From positions 3,534,001 to 3,598,000 of the forward strand of contig NZ_JACCAC010000001.1 in NCBI RefSeq assembly GCF_013409425.1: DNA of 64,000 nt, in the 5' to 3' direction. This document shows, piece after piece, positions 1-7,214 of this stretch. Source of the DNA: Nocardioides perillae (GTDB lineage Bacteria; Actinomycetota; Actinomycetes; Propionibacteriales; Nocardioidaceae). A program made the translations under genes and the position numbers. Every line of letters begins with the position of its first letter. Within the stretch, counting starts at the first letter, position 1. The notes under the pieces were generated by a model. It was not told where the DNA came from. It made no database searches and saw nothing but the letters and a program-made list of their open reading frames with translations.

Positions 1-2
1 CG

Positions 3-1244
3 GCCCTGTGGGACCCGGCCGGCCCGTCGCGTCGCGCCTACCTCACCGCCTCGCTGCGCGCGCTCGACACCGCGCTCGACGGGCTCGGCGGCGGCCTGCA
101 GGTCGTGCACGGCGACCCCGTCGAGGTGCTGCCGCGCGTCGCGGCGGAGGTGGACGCCCGCCGGGTCCACCTCGCCGCCGACTACGGCCCCTACGGCCGC
201 CGGCGCGACGAGCGGGTCGAGGCGGCCCTCGCCGAGCGTGAGGTCGAGGTCGTGCGGACGGGCTCGCCGTACGCCGTTGCGCCGGGGCGCGTCGTCAACG
301 GCTCCGGGAAGCCCTACCAGGTGTTCACGCCCTTCTCGCGCGCGTGGGCGGAGCACGGCTGGCGCGGCCCGGTCGACCCGCCCAGTGCTGCCACGTGGCT
401 GACGCTCGAGCGCACCGACGACCTGCCCGACGTCGACCTGCCCGACGGCCTCGCGCTGCCCGAGGCCGGCGAGGAGGCCGCGCGGCGCGCGTGGGCGGCC
501 TTCCTCGACCGCGTCGCCGACTACGACGAGGAGCGCAACCGTCCCGACCTCGACTCCACCTCGCGGATGTCGCACCACCTCAAGTACGGCGAGGTGCACC
601 CCCGCACGCTGCTCGCCGACCTGAAGGGGCGCCGCGGCAAGGGGCCGACGACCTACCGCACCGAGCTGGCCTGGCGCGACTTCTACGCCGACGTCCTCTT
701 CCAGCGCCCCGACTCCGCCCGCGACTACTACAAGCCCGAGCTCGCCCGCCTGCAGTACGACGAGCCCGGCGCCGGCTTCGAGGCCTGGCGGGAGGGGCGC
801 ACCGGCTTCCCCGTCGTCGACGCCGGGATGCGACAGCTGCGGGCCGTCGGCTGGATGCACAACCGGGTGCGGATGATCACCGCGAGCTTCCTGGTCAAGG
901 ACCTGCACGTCGAGTGGCAGCACGGCGCCCGGCACTTCCTGCACTGGCTCGTCGACGGCGACCTGGCCTCCAACAACCACGGCTGGCAGTGGACGGCCGG
1001 GTCGGGCACCGACGCCTCGCCCTTCTTCCGGGTCTTCAACCCCACCACCCAGGGCCGGAAGTTCGACCCCGACGGTGCCTACGTGCGGCAGTGGGTGCCC
1101 GAGCTCGCCGCGCTGCCCGACGACGCCGACGTGCACGACCCCTCGCCGGAGCAGCGCGAGCAGGTGGGTTACCCCGCCCCCGTCGTCGACCACGCCGCGG
1201 AGCGCAAGGAGGCGCTCGAGCGGTACGGCAAGATCCGGCCGTGA
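3..1244 (+). CDS. Deoxyribodipyrimidine photolyase / cryptochrome family, 5'-truncated by window edge
   Basis: Light-driven repair flavoprotein that splits UV-induced pyrimidine dimers. The frame is open from base 3 without a start, so the N-terminus lies outside the window; the visible start of the frame already reads like the Rossmann-type antenna domain. The FAD-binding half is clear: RNRPDLDSTSRMSHHLKYGE, then LAWRDFYADVLF, GFPVVDAGMRQLRAVGWMHNRVRM and DGDLASNNHGWQWTAGSGTDASPFFRVFNP, the classic photolyase signature order. The stop TGA (1242-1244) overlaps the GTG start of the next gene, so the two are probably co-translated. CPD photolyase is likelier than cryptochrome, but lesion specificity cannot be read here. 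Confidence 0.93.
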   Translation, partial: ALWDPAGPSRRAYLTASLRALDTALDGLGGGLQVVHGDPVEVLPRVAAEVDARRVHLAADYGPYGRRRDERVEAALAEREVEVVRTGSPYAVAPGRVVNGSGKPYQVFTPFSRAWAEHGWRGPVDPPSAATWLTLERTDDLPDVDLPDGLALPEAGEEAARRAWAAFLDRVADYDEERNRPDLDSTSRMSHHLKYGEVHPRTLLADLKGRRGKGPTTYRTELAWRDFYADVLFQRPDSARDYYKPELARLQYDEPGAGFEAWREGRTGFPVVDAGMRQLRAVGWMHNRVRMITASFLVKDLHVEWQHGARHFLHWLVDGDLASNNHGWQWTAGSGTDASPFFRVFNPTTQGRKFDPDGAYVRQWVPELAALPDDADVHDPSPEQREQVGYPAPVVDHAAERKEALERYGKIRP

Positions 1245-2041
1245 CCACCCAGCGCACCGAGCCCACCGAGCAGGCCCTCACCGTCCCCGCCCGCTTCTGC
1301 GGCCCGCCGCGCAGCGGCAACGGCGGGTGGAGCGCCGGGGCGCTCGCCGCGCTCTGGGCGGACGCCCGCGGGTCCGGCCCCCTCGGCACGGCGGTGACCG
1401 TCACGCTGCGCACCCCGCCCCCGCTCGACACCCCGATGCCCACCACCCACGACGAGGCGGGCGCGCTGGTCGCCCACCACGACGGGGTGGTGGTCGCGGA
1501 GGCGGTCGCGGCCCCCGCCCCGCCCCGTCCCGTGCCGGGCGTCCCGGTCGCCGACGCGGCGGCCGCGGAGGCGGCGTACCCCGGCCTGCGCTCGCACCCC
1601 TTCCCCACCTGCTTCGCCTGCGGTCCGGGTCGAGAGCCGGGCGACGGCCTGCGGATCTTCCCGGGGCCGGTCGACCCGCGCGACGCCGACGAGCCCCGCG
1701 TCGCGGCGACCTGGGTGCCGGCCGGGCCGGCCGGGTCAGCCGGGTCAGCCGGGTCAGCCGGGTCAGCCGAGCCGGTCGACCTGGCGACGACCTGGGCAGC
1801 GCTCGACTGCGTCGGCGGGTGGGCCGGCGACCTCGAGGAGCGGCTCATGGTGCTCGGTCGGATGACCGCAGTGGTCCACCGGCTGCCGCGGCCCGGCGAG
1901 ACGCTGGTCGTGGTCGGCGCCGCCCGCGGCGTCGACGGCCGCCGCACCCTGACCGCCTCCTCGCTGCACGACGAGGACGGCGTGGTGGTCGGGGCCGCCG
2001 AGCACGTGTGGTTCGCGGTCGACCCGGCGCTCTTCGCCTGA
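1241..2041 (+). CDS. Hotdog-fold-like hypothetical protein (thioesterase-like)
   Basis: 266 residues starting at a GTG that overlaps the photolyase stop (GTGA). I recognise no specific enzyme. The layout, with an N-terminal segment RFCGPPRSGNGGWSAGALAA, a middle motif PTCFACGPGREPGDGLRIF and a C-terminal strand-rich part, resembles actinobacterial proteins related to PaaI/acyl-CoA thioesterases, but no catalytic residue can be assigned. A Gly-Ser-Ala repeat, encoded by a 9-bp tandem repeat, lies in a loop between the two halves. Translational coupling to photolyase is seen; a functional link is not implied. Confidence 0.7.
   Translation: MTTQRTEPTEQALTVPARFCGPPRSGNGGWSAGALAALWADARGSGPLGTAVTVTLRTPPPLDTPMPTTHDEAGALVAHHDGVVVAEAVAAPAPPRPVPGVPVADAAAAEAAYPGLRSHPFPTCFACGPGREPGDGLRIFPGPVDPRDADEPRVAATWVPAGPAGSAGSAGSAGSAEPVDLATTWAALDCVGGWAGDLEERLMVLGRMTAVVHRLPRPGETLVVVGAARGVDGRRTLTASSLHDEDGVVVGAAEHVWFAVDPALFA
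1731..1766 (+). repeat. 9-bp tandem repeat, 4 units, in coding sequence
   Basis: Four perfect copies of CCGGGTCAG in tandem inside the hotdog-like gene. The unit length is a multiple of three, so copy-number change would keep the frame and only lengthen a Gly-Ser-Ala linker. Confidence 0.9.
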
Positions 2042-2095
2042 GGCCCGCACGTCCTGGCGTTGACCGCGAGCCCCCCGGCGGGGGAGACTGGCGGC

Positions 2096-3721
2096 ATGCG
2101 CGATTTTAACGATCCAAAGAACGCCTGGTGGCGCCACGCGGTGTGCTACCAGGTCTACGTCCGCAGCTTCGCCGACAGCGACGGCGACGGCGTGGGCGAC
2201 CTGCCCGGCATCACGTCCCGGCTCCCCCACATCGCCGCCCTCGGGGCCGACGCGCTGTGGATCACGCCCTTCTACACCTCGCCGCAGAAGGACCACGGCT
2301 ACGACGTGGCCGACTACTGCGACGTCGACCCGCTCTTCGGCGACCTCGACGCGGCCGACGCGCTGCTCGCGCGCGCCCACGAGCTCGACCTCAAGGTCAT
2401 CGTCGACCTCGTGCCCAACCACACCTCCGACCAGCACGTGTGGTTCCAGGCGGCGCTGGCGGCCGGCCCGGGCAGCCCGGAGCGCGCCCGCTACCTCTTC
2501 CGCGACGGTCGCGGGGTCGACGGCTCCGAGCCGCCCAACAACTGGCACTCCGTCTTCGGCGGCCCGGCCTGGACCCGCGTCACCGAGGCCGACGGCGCGC
2601 CGGGGCAGTGGTACCTCCACCTCTTCGACTCCACCCAGCCCGACCTCGACTGGCGCAACCCCGAGGTCGGCGACATGTTCGAGGACGTGCTGCGCTTCTG
2701 GCTCGACCGCGGCGCCGACGGCTTCCGCATCGACGTCGCGCACGGCCTCTACAAGGAGGCGAGCCTGCGCGACCAGGAGCGCCCCGAGCTCGCGCGCGGC
2801 CTGCCCGACGACCACGTGGCGGAGGCGGCGGAGGAGCGCTCGATGGTCGAGCGCACCCTCACCGACGAGCCGATGTGGGACCAGCCCGAGGTGCACGAGG
2901 TCTACCGCCGCTGGCGCCGGGTCATGGACGACTACGAGGGCCGGATGAGCGTGGCGGAGGCCTGGACGCAGACCGCGGAGTCCATGGCCAAGTTCATCCG
3001 CCCCGACGAGCTGCACCAGACCTTCAACTTCTCGTGGCTGCTCGCCCCGTGGTCGGCCCAGGCCTTCCGCGACGTCGTCACCGACACCCTCGACTCGCTG
3101 GCCGCCACCGACGCTTCGCCGACCTGGGTGCTCAGCAACCACGACGTCGTGCGCCACCCCACCCGCTACGGCGGCGGTGCGCAGGGCCTCGCCCGCGCGA
3201 AGGCGGCGACGATGACGATGCTCGCGCTCCCCGGCTCCTCCTACCTCTACCAGGGTGAGGAGCTCGGCCTCGAGCAGGTCGACGTCGCGGAGGAGTTCCG
3301 CCAGGACCCGTCGTGGTTCCGCACCGGCGAGGTCGGCCGCGACGGCTGCCGCGTGCCGATGCCGTGGGGCGGGCAGAAGCCGCCCTTCGACTTCGGCCCC
3401 GGCGAGGGCCAGCCGTGGATCCCGCAGCCCGACGAGTGGGTCGACCTCACCGTCGAGGCGCAGGAGGGCGTCGAGGGCTCCACGCTGGAGTTCTACCGCT
3501 CCGTGCTGCACACCCGCCGCGACTTCGCGACCACGGCCGGCGACGAGGTCGACATGGTCGACCTCGGCGACGACGTGCTCGCCTTCCGTCGCGGCCCGGT
3601 GCTCGCCGTGCTCAACTGCGGCAGCACCCCCGTCGACCTCCCCGCGGGCGAGGTCATCGCCGCCAGCGGACCGCTCGACGGCTCGCTGCCCGGCGACACC
3701 GCCGCCTGGCTGCGGGTCTGA
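2096..3721 (+). CDS. GH13 alpha-glucosidase / oligo-1,6-glucosidase-like amylase
   Basis: 541-residue glycoside hydrolase of the alpha-amylase superfamily, expected to hydrolyse alpha-glucosides such as maltose or isomaltose in the cytoplasm (no signal peptide). (Beta/alpha)8-barrel markers appear in order: YQVYVRSFADSDGDGVGDL, VDLVPNHTSDQHVWF, GFRIDVAHGL (nucleophile Asp213), MSVAEAW (acid/base Glu288) and LSNHDVVRHPTRYGGG (Asp350). The ATG at 2096 is preferred over an in-frame GTG-like start at 2060 because a GGGGGAG ribosome site lies just upstream and the family motif starts within 20 residues. The gene ends just before a dispersed palindromic element. Confidence 0.93.
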   Translation: MRDFNDPKNAWWRHAVCYQVYVRSFADSDGDGVGDLPGITSRLPHIAALGADALWITPFYTSPQKDHGYDVADYCDVDPLFGDLDAADALLARAHELDLKVIVDLVPNHTSDQHVWFQAALAAGPGSPERARYLFRDGRGVDGSEPPNNWHSVFGGPAWTRVTEADGAPGQWYLHLFDSTQPDLDWRNPEVGDMFEDVLRFWLDRGADGFRIDVAHGLYKEASLRDQERPELARGLPDDHVAEAAEERSMVERTLTDEPMWDQPEVHEVYRRWRRVMDDYEGRMSVAEAWTQTAESMAKFIRPDELHQTFNFSWLLAPWSAQAFRDVVTDTLDSLAATDASPTWVLSNHDVVRHPTRYGGGAQGLARAKAATMTMLALPGSSYLYQGEELGLEQVDVAEEFRQDPSWFRTGEVGRDGCRVPMPWGGQKPPFDFGPGEGQPWIPQPDEWVDLTVEAQEGVEGSTLEFYRSVLHTRRDFATTAGDEVDMVDLGDDVLAFRRGPVLAVLNCGSTPVDLPAGEVIAASGPLDGSLPGDTAAWLRV

Positions 3722-3734
3722 CGACCCGCACCCT

Positions 3735-3815
3735 GTCGGAGTCACCGGCTGACCGGGGACTCCTGCACATGTGCCCCGACAACTCGGGGCACATGTGCAG
3801 GACCTGGGCCACAGG
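3735..3815. repeat. Dispersed palindromic element A, copy 1
   Basis: Lies between the convergent ends of the glucosidase and MarR genes. It starts GTCGGAGTCACCGGCTGACC and contains a perfect 19-bp inverted repeat (3761-3779 with 3784-3802, loop CAAC). Two relatives lie at 15826-15922 and 59169-59250. The hairpin could end transcription from both sides, but there is no T-run. Confidence 0.85.
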
Positions 3816-3839
3816 TACGCCGTCCGGCCGGTCGGCGCG

Positions 3840-4304
3840 TCAGCCCTCGACCGCCGCGTTGTAGCGCCCCAGCAGCGCGGCAAGCTGCTCCAGGTCGGCG
3901 ATGGGGAGGGCGTCGAGGCGGGCGAGGTAGCGCTCGCGGCGCTCCGCGTCGACCCGGGCGAAGGCCTCCTCCGCCGCGGCGGTCGCCGCGACCCGGCAGG
4001 CACGGCGGTCGTCGGGGTCGGCGCGACGCTCCACCAGGCCGGCCGCCTCGAGCTGGGTGACGAGACGGCTCACGGCCCCCTTCTCGATACCCGACGTGGC
4101 CACCAGGTCGACCTGGCGGGCCGGCCCCTCGCGGACCAGCCGGCCGAGCACGAGGTAGCCGACCGGGGTCAGGCTGGGTCCGAGCGCTGCGGCCCGCTGG
4201 TGCAGCACGCGCCGCAGCCGCCGGCCGAGCACCAGCACCTCGGCCTCCACCTGCGACACGGCGGCTCGCCGGGCGTCGACGCCCTCCTGCTCCTCGGTCC
4301 TCAC
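3840..4304 (-). CDS. MarR family transcriptional regulator
   Basis: 154-residue winged-helix repressor. The core is typical: PVGYLVLGRLVREGPARQVDL, then the recognition-helix region SGIEKGAVSRLVTQLEAAGLV and the wing RRADPDDRRACRVAATAA. The GTG start at 4304 overlaps the exporter stop (TGA at 4303-4301), so it is the downstream, coupled gene of an exporter-regulator operon. It probably binds the palindromes at 5936-5979 and is released by a ligand that may also be the exporter substrate; that ligand is unknown. Confidence 0.9.
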   Translation of the reverse strand: MRTEEQEGVDARRAAVSQVEAEVLVLGRRLRRVLHQRAAALGPSLTPVGYLVLGRLVREGPARQVDLVATSGIEKGAVSRLVTQLEAAGLVERRADPDDRRACRVAATAAAEEAFARVDAERRERYLARLDALPIADLEQLAALLGRYNAAVEG

Positions 4305-5917
4305 CGCGGTCCCGGCGCCGGCGCGCCACCGGGAGCCAGCCCGGCGGCCTGCTCGATCTCGTCGGCGCGCTGCACGGTGGTGCGGAGCGGCACCTCGCGG
4401 AGGAGCGAGACGCACACCAGCGCCAGCACGGCGAAAGGGACCGCGACGGCGAAGATCAGCGCCGTCCCCTCGCCGTACGCCGACTCGAAGACCGCGCGCA
4501 CCGCCGGTGGGAGCGTGGAGACGTCCGGCACCGTGCGACCGGCCGCGCCGTCGACCGGCACCCCGAGTCGCGCCAGGCCCTCGGTCACGCCGTCGACGAC
4601 GCGGTGTCCCAGCACCGCCCCGAGCACCGAGACGCCGACCGAGCCGCCGAGGGACCGGAAGAACGCGACGACCGAGCTGACCGCACCCATGTCGCGCTGG
4701 GCCGCGCCGTTCTGCACGGCGAGCACGAGGTTCTGCATCGTCGCGCCCAACCCCAGTCCGAGCACGGCCATGAAGGCACCGACGACCACGAGCGAGGTCT
4801 GCTCGTCGATGGTCGCGAGGAGCCCGAGCCCGACCACCACGAGCACCATGCCGCCGACCAGGTAGCGCTTCCACCGGCCGGTGGCGGTGATCGCGCGGCC
4901 GGTGGCGATGCTCGAGACCAGCAGGCCGCCGACCATCGCGACCGACATCAGGCCGGCGGCGGTGGGGCTCATGCCGCGGGCGATCTGGAAGTACTGCGAG
5001 AGGTAGACCGTCGAGCCGAACATCGCGAGCCCGACGAGCACCGACGCACCCGTCGCCAGCGCGGTCGTGCGGTCACGGAAGAGGCGCAGCGGGATGATCG
5101 GCTCCGGCACGCGCAGCTCGACGGCGACGGCGAGCACCAGCAGGGTCGTGCCGGCGGTCAGCATCGCGGCGGTCTGCCACGACGCCCAGTCGAAGGAGTG
5201 GCCCGCCAGCGACACCCAGGCGAGCAGCACCGAGACCGACGCGGCGACCAGCACGGCGCCCGCGACGTCGAGCTGCACGTCGCGGCGCACGACCGGCAGG
5301 CGCAGGGTGCGCTGCAGGACGACGAAGGCCAGCACCGAGACCGGGATGCCGACGAAGAAGCACCACCGCCAGCCGAGGAAGGGGGTGTCGACGATGAGGC
5401 CGCCGACCAGCGGGCCCGACACCGTCGCGAGCGCGAAGACGGCGCCGATGTAGCCGGAGTAGCGGCCCCGCTCGCGCGGCGAGACCATGGTGGCGATCAC
5501 GACCTGCACCAGGGCCGTCAGCCCGCCCACCCCGAGACCCTGCACCGCCCGGGCCGCGATGAGCGTCCCCATGCTGGGCGCGAGGCCGGCGGCCAGCGAG
5601 CCCACGGCGAAGACGACGAGTGCCGACTGCACCAGCACCTTCTTGTCGTAGAGGTCGGCCAGCTTGCCCCACAGCGGCGTGGTCGCGGTCATCGTCAGCA
5701 GCGTGGCGACGACGACCCAGGTGTAGCCCGACTCGCTGCCCTCGAGGTCGGCCACGATCACCGGCAGCGCGTTGGAGACGACCGTCGAGGAGAGCATCGC
5801 GACGAACATCGCGAGCAGCAGCCCCGACAGCGCCTCGAGCACCTGGCGGTGGGTCATCGGGGCCGGTGCCCCCACGGCGTACGACGAGCTGTCGGCGCGG
5901 TCGGCGGTCGTGGTCAC
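4301..5917 (-). CDS. MFS multidrug exporter, DHA2 (14-TM, EmrB/QacA) family
   Basis: 538-residue drug/proton antiporter of the inner membrane. Visible family motifs include LDYxxVNVALP-like AMLSSTVVSNALPVIVADL in TM1, motif A-like PLWGKLADLYDKKVLV, AVQGLGVGG and SGPLVGGLI (motif C), with about 14 hydrophobic segments. The GTG start at 5917 has GAGAGG upstream. An in-frame ATG further upstream falls inside the operator palindrome and is less likely. It is followed by the MarR gene with a 4-base overlap. The cargo cannot be inferred. Confidence 0.93.
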   Translation of the reverse strand: MTTTADRADSSSYAVGAPAPMTHRQVLEALSGLLLAMFVAMLSSTVVSNALPVIVADLEGSESGYTWVVVATLLTMTATTPLWGKLADLYDKKVLVQSALVVFAVGSLAAGLAPSMGTLIAARAVQGLGVGGLTALVQVVIATMVSPRERGRYSGYIGAVFALATVSGPLVGGLIVDTPFLGWRWCFFVGIPVSVLAFVVLQRTLRLPVVRRDVQLDVAGAVLVAASVSVLLAWVSLAGHSFDWASWQTAAMLTAGTTLLVLAVAVELRVPEPIIPLRLFRDRTTALATGASVLVGLAMFGSTVYLSQYFQIARGMSPTAAGLMSVAMVGGLLVSSIATGRAITATGRWKRYLVGGMVLVVVGLGLLATIDEQTSLVVVGAFMAVLGLGLGATMQNLVLAVQNGAAQRDMGAVSSVVAFFRSLGGSVGVSVLGAVLGHRVVDGVTEGLARLGVPVDGAAGRTVPDVSTLPPAVRAVFESAYGEGTALIFAVAVPFAVLALVCVSLLREVPLRTTVQRADEIEQAAGLAPGGAPAPGPR

Positions 5918-5935
5918 GGTGGTGCCTCTCGACGG

Positions 5936-5979
5936 ATGGTTGTGGTCGACAACCATAAGTCGGTTGCATCTCGCAACCG
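5936..5979 (-). promoter_or_regulatory. Two MarR-type operators upstream of the exporter operon
   Basis: Two perfect palindromes with the same 5-base spacer: ATGGTTGT-N5-ACAACCAT (5936-5956) and CGGTTGC-N5-GCAACCG (5961-5979). They share the core GGTTGY-N5-RCAACC and are 24 bp apart centre to centre, about two helical turns. They sit 19 bases upstream of the exporter start and most simply serve as binding sites for the MarR protein encoded in the operon. A third, unrelated inverted repeat (CACCACC-N5-GGTGGTG, 5986-6004) follows. Confidence 0.75.
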
Positions 5980-6030
5980 AATCGCCACCACCCCTGCGGT
6001 GGTGACCCGCCGGTAGTTGTGCGGTTCTTG

Positions 6031-6058
6031 CACAGATCTGCGGCCGGACGGCCGATGA
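6031..6058 (+). promoter_or_regulatory. Weak FliA-type promoter before the DosR-like gene
   Basis: CACA (6031-6034), 16 bases, then GCCGATGA (6051-6058). This matches the island consensus CTCA-N16-GCCGAW except for one base in the upstream element. Transcription would start around 6065, at or just before the GTG at 6066. Confidence 0.4.
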
Positions 6059-6065
6059 TGTCCCC

Positions 6066-6725
6066 GTGACGACACGACGGACCTCGGAGCGCCGTGTGCG
6101 TGCCTTCCTGCTCGACGACCACGAGATCGTGCGGCGGGGCCTGCGCACCCTGCTGGAGTCGGAGGGCGACATCGAGGTCGTCGGCGAGGCCGGCACCGCC
6201 GCCGAGGCCGTCCCGATGCTCGCCGAGCTCGCGCCCGACGTCGCCGTGCTCGACGCCCGCCTGCCGGACGGCTCCGGCATCGAGGTGTGCCGCGACGCGC
6301 GCGCCGCCCGCCCGGAGCTCAAGGCGCTGATCCTCACCAGCTACGACGACGACGAGGCGATGTTCGCCGCGATCATGGCCGGTGCCGCGGGCTACGTCCT
6401 CAAGCAGATCGAGGGTGACTCGCTGCTGAGCGGGGTGCGCGCAGTGGCCGACGGCCAGTCGCTCATCGACCCGCTCATCGCCGCCCGCGTCTTCGAGCGC
6501 GCGCGCCGTGCCGCCGAGCAGCCCGACGAGCTGGCCCACCTCACCGGCCAGGAGCGCAAGATCCTCGACCACATCGCCGAGGGCCTGACCAACCGCCAGA
6601 TCGGCGACCGGCTGTTCCTGGCCGAGAAGACGGTCAAGAACCACGTCACGAGCATCCTCAGCAAGCTCGGCGTGGAGCGGCGCACCCAGGCGGCCGTGCT
6701 GGCCTCCCGCCTGCGCCAGGGCTGA
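6066..6725 (+). CDS. DosR/DevR-like response regulator (NarL/LuxR family)
   Basis: 219-residue regulator: receiver domain (DDHE near residue 18, phospho-acceptor Asp63 in VLDARLPDG, conserved LTSYDDDEAM) and a C-terminal LuxR-type helix-turn-helix (about 157-216). It is strikingly close to mycobacterial DosR: PDVAVLDARLPDGSGIEVCR, EGLTNRQIGDRLFLAEKTVK and ERRTQAAVLA. The DosR DNA-contact residues Lys179, Lys182 and Asn183 correspond to Lys188, Lys191 and Asn192 here. GTG 6066 is used; GTG 6096, preceded by GGAG, is an alternative giving 209 residues. It opens the motility island, DosR-like boxes lie before several motility operons, and a DosS-like kinase is encoded at 49837-51426. Confidence 0.9.
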   Translation: MTTRRTSERRVRAFLLDDHEIVRRGLRTLLESEGDIEVVGEAGTAAEAVPMLAELAPDVAVLDARLPDGSGIEVCRDARAARPELKALILTSYDDDEAMFAAIMAGAAGYVLKQIEGDSLLSGVRAVADGQSLIDPLIAARVFERARRAAEQPDELAHLTGQERKILDHIAEGLTNRQIGDRLFLAEKTVKNHVTSILSKLGVERRTQAAVLASRLRQG

Positions 6726-6732
6726 GCCCCGC

Positions 6733-6975
6733 TCAGCGCTCCTTGCGCAGCTTGCCGAGGCCCTCGGCGAGCGAGGCGACGGCGTCGTCGCTGGGCGAGG
6801 CCGCCCCGCGGTTGCTGCTCTCGAGCTCGGCCAGCAGCTCGGCGCGGTGCACCGAGACCGAGCGCGGCGCGTCGATGCCGACGCGCACCACGTCGCCGCG
6901 CACCTCGAGGATCGTCACGGTGACGTCCTCGCCGATGACGACGCTCTCACCGGCGCGACGGCTCAGGACCAGCAT
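6733..6975 (-). CDS. csrA: Carbon storage regulator CsrA
   Basis: 80-residue RNA-binding translational regulator. MLVLSRRAGESVVIGEDVTV is the invariant CsrA N-terminus, followed by GIDAPRSVSVHRAELL containing the RNA-contacting arginine. The C-terminal tail (about 55-80) is longer than usual. In Gram-positive flagellates CsrA represses flagellin translation and is held by FliW; fliW (15927-16385) and GGA motifs in the fliC leader (20268-20332) complete that set here. It is convergent with the DosR-like gene (7-base gap). Confidence 0.95.
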   Translation of the reverse strand: MLVLSRRAGESVVIGEDVTVTILEVRGDVVRVGIDAPRSVSVHRAELLAELESSNRGAASPSDDAVASLAEGLGKLRKER

Positions 6976-7080
6976 GGCGTCACGCTACAGGCAACCCCGC
7001 GGCGTACGCCGCACCGCGCCCGAGCGCCCCGGCGCCGGGTCGGCGGGGGTCGGGGAGGGCCGACGCGCCCACCCGGGCCC

Positions 7081-7119
7081 GGGACCTAGGTCCACCGACG
7101 CGGTCGGGACCATCGGCCC
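7081..7119 (+). promoter_or_regulatory. Two DosR-like boxes upstream of cheA
   Basis: GGGACCTAGGTCCA (7081-7094) and GGGACCATCGGCCC (7106-7119), centres 25 bp apart. Both fit GGGACY-NN-NGNCCC, the known core of mycobacterial DosR boxes. The downstream box ends exactly 26 bases before the CTCA element of the cheA promoter, the same spacing as at fliM. Confidence 0.65.
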
Positions 7120-7145
7120 CTTGTGCCCGGCCCCGGCGAGAAGCC

Positions 7146-7173
7146 CTCACCTCCGCGGGAGAGACGCCGATCC
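7146..7173 (+). promoter_or_regulatory. FliA-type promoter of cheA
   Basis: CTCA (7146-7149), 16 bases, GCCGATCC (7166-7173). The predicted transcript start near 7180 supports ATG 7215 over the in-frame GTG at 7179 as the cheA start. Confidence 0.75.
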
Positions 7174-7214
7174 TCGACGTGCAAGCCCGCCCGGGCAGCA
7201 CAGGAGGAGACACG

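Noticed and set aside
1763..4003. Long minus-strand frame opposite the glucosidase
   Set aside because: Plus-strand GH13 motifs and catalytic residues explain the region; the antisense product is compositionally biased.
5954..5956. ATG upstream of the exporter as its start codon
   Set aside because: It lies within the operator palindrome, has no ribosome site, and the GTG at 5917 does.
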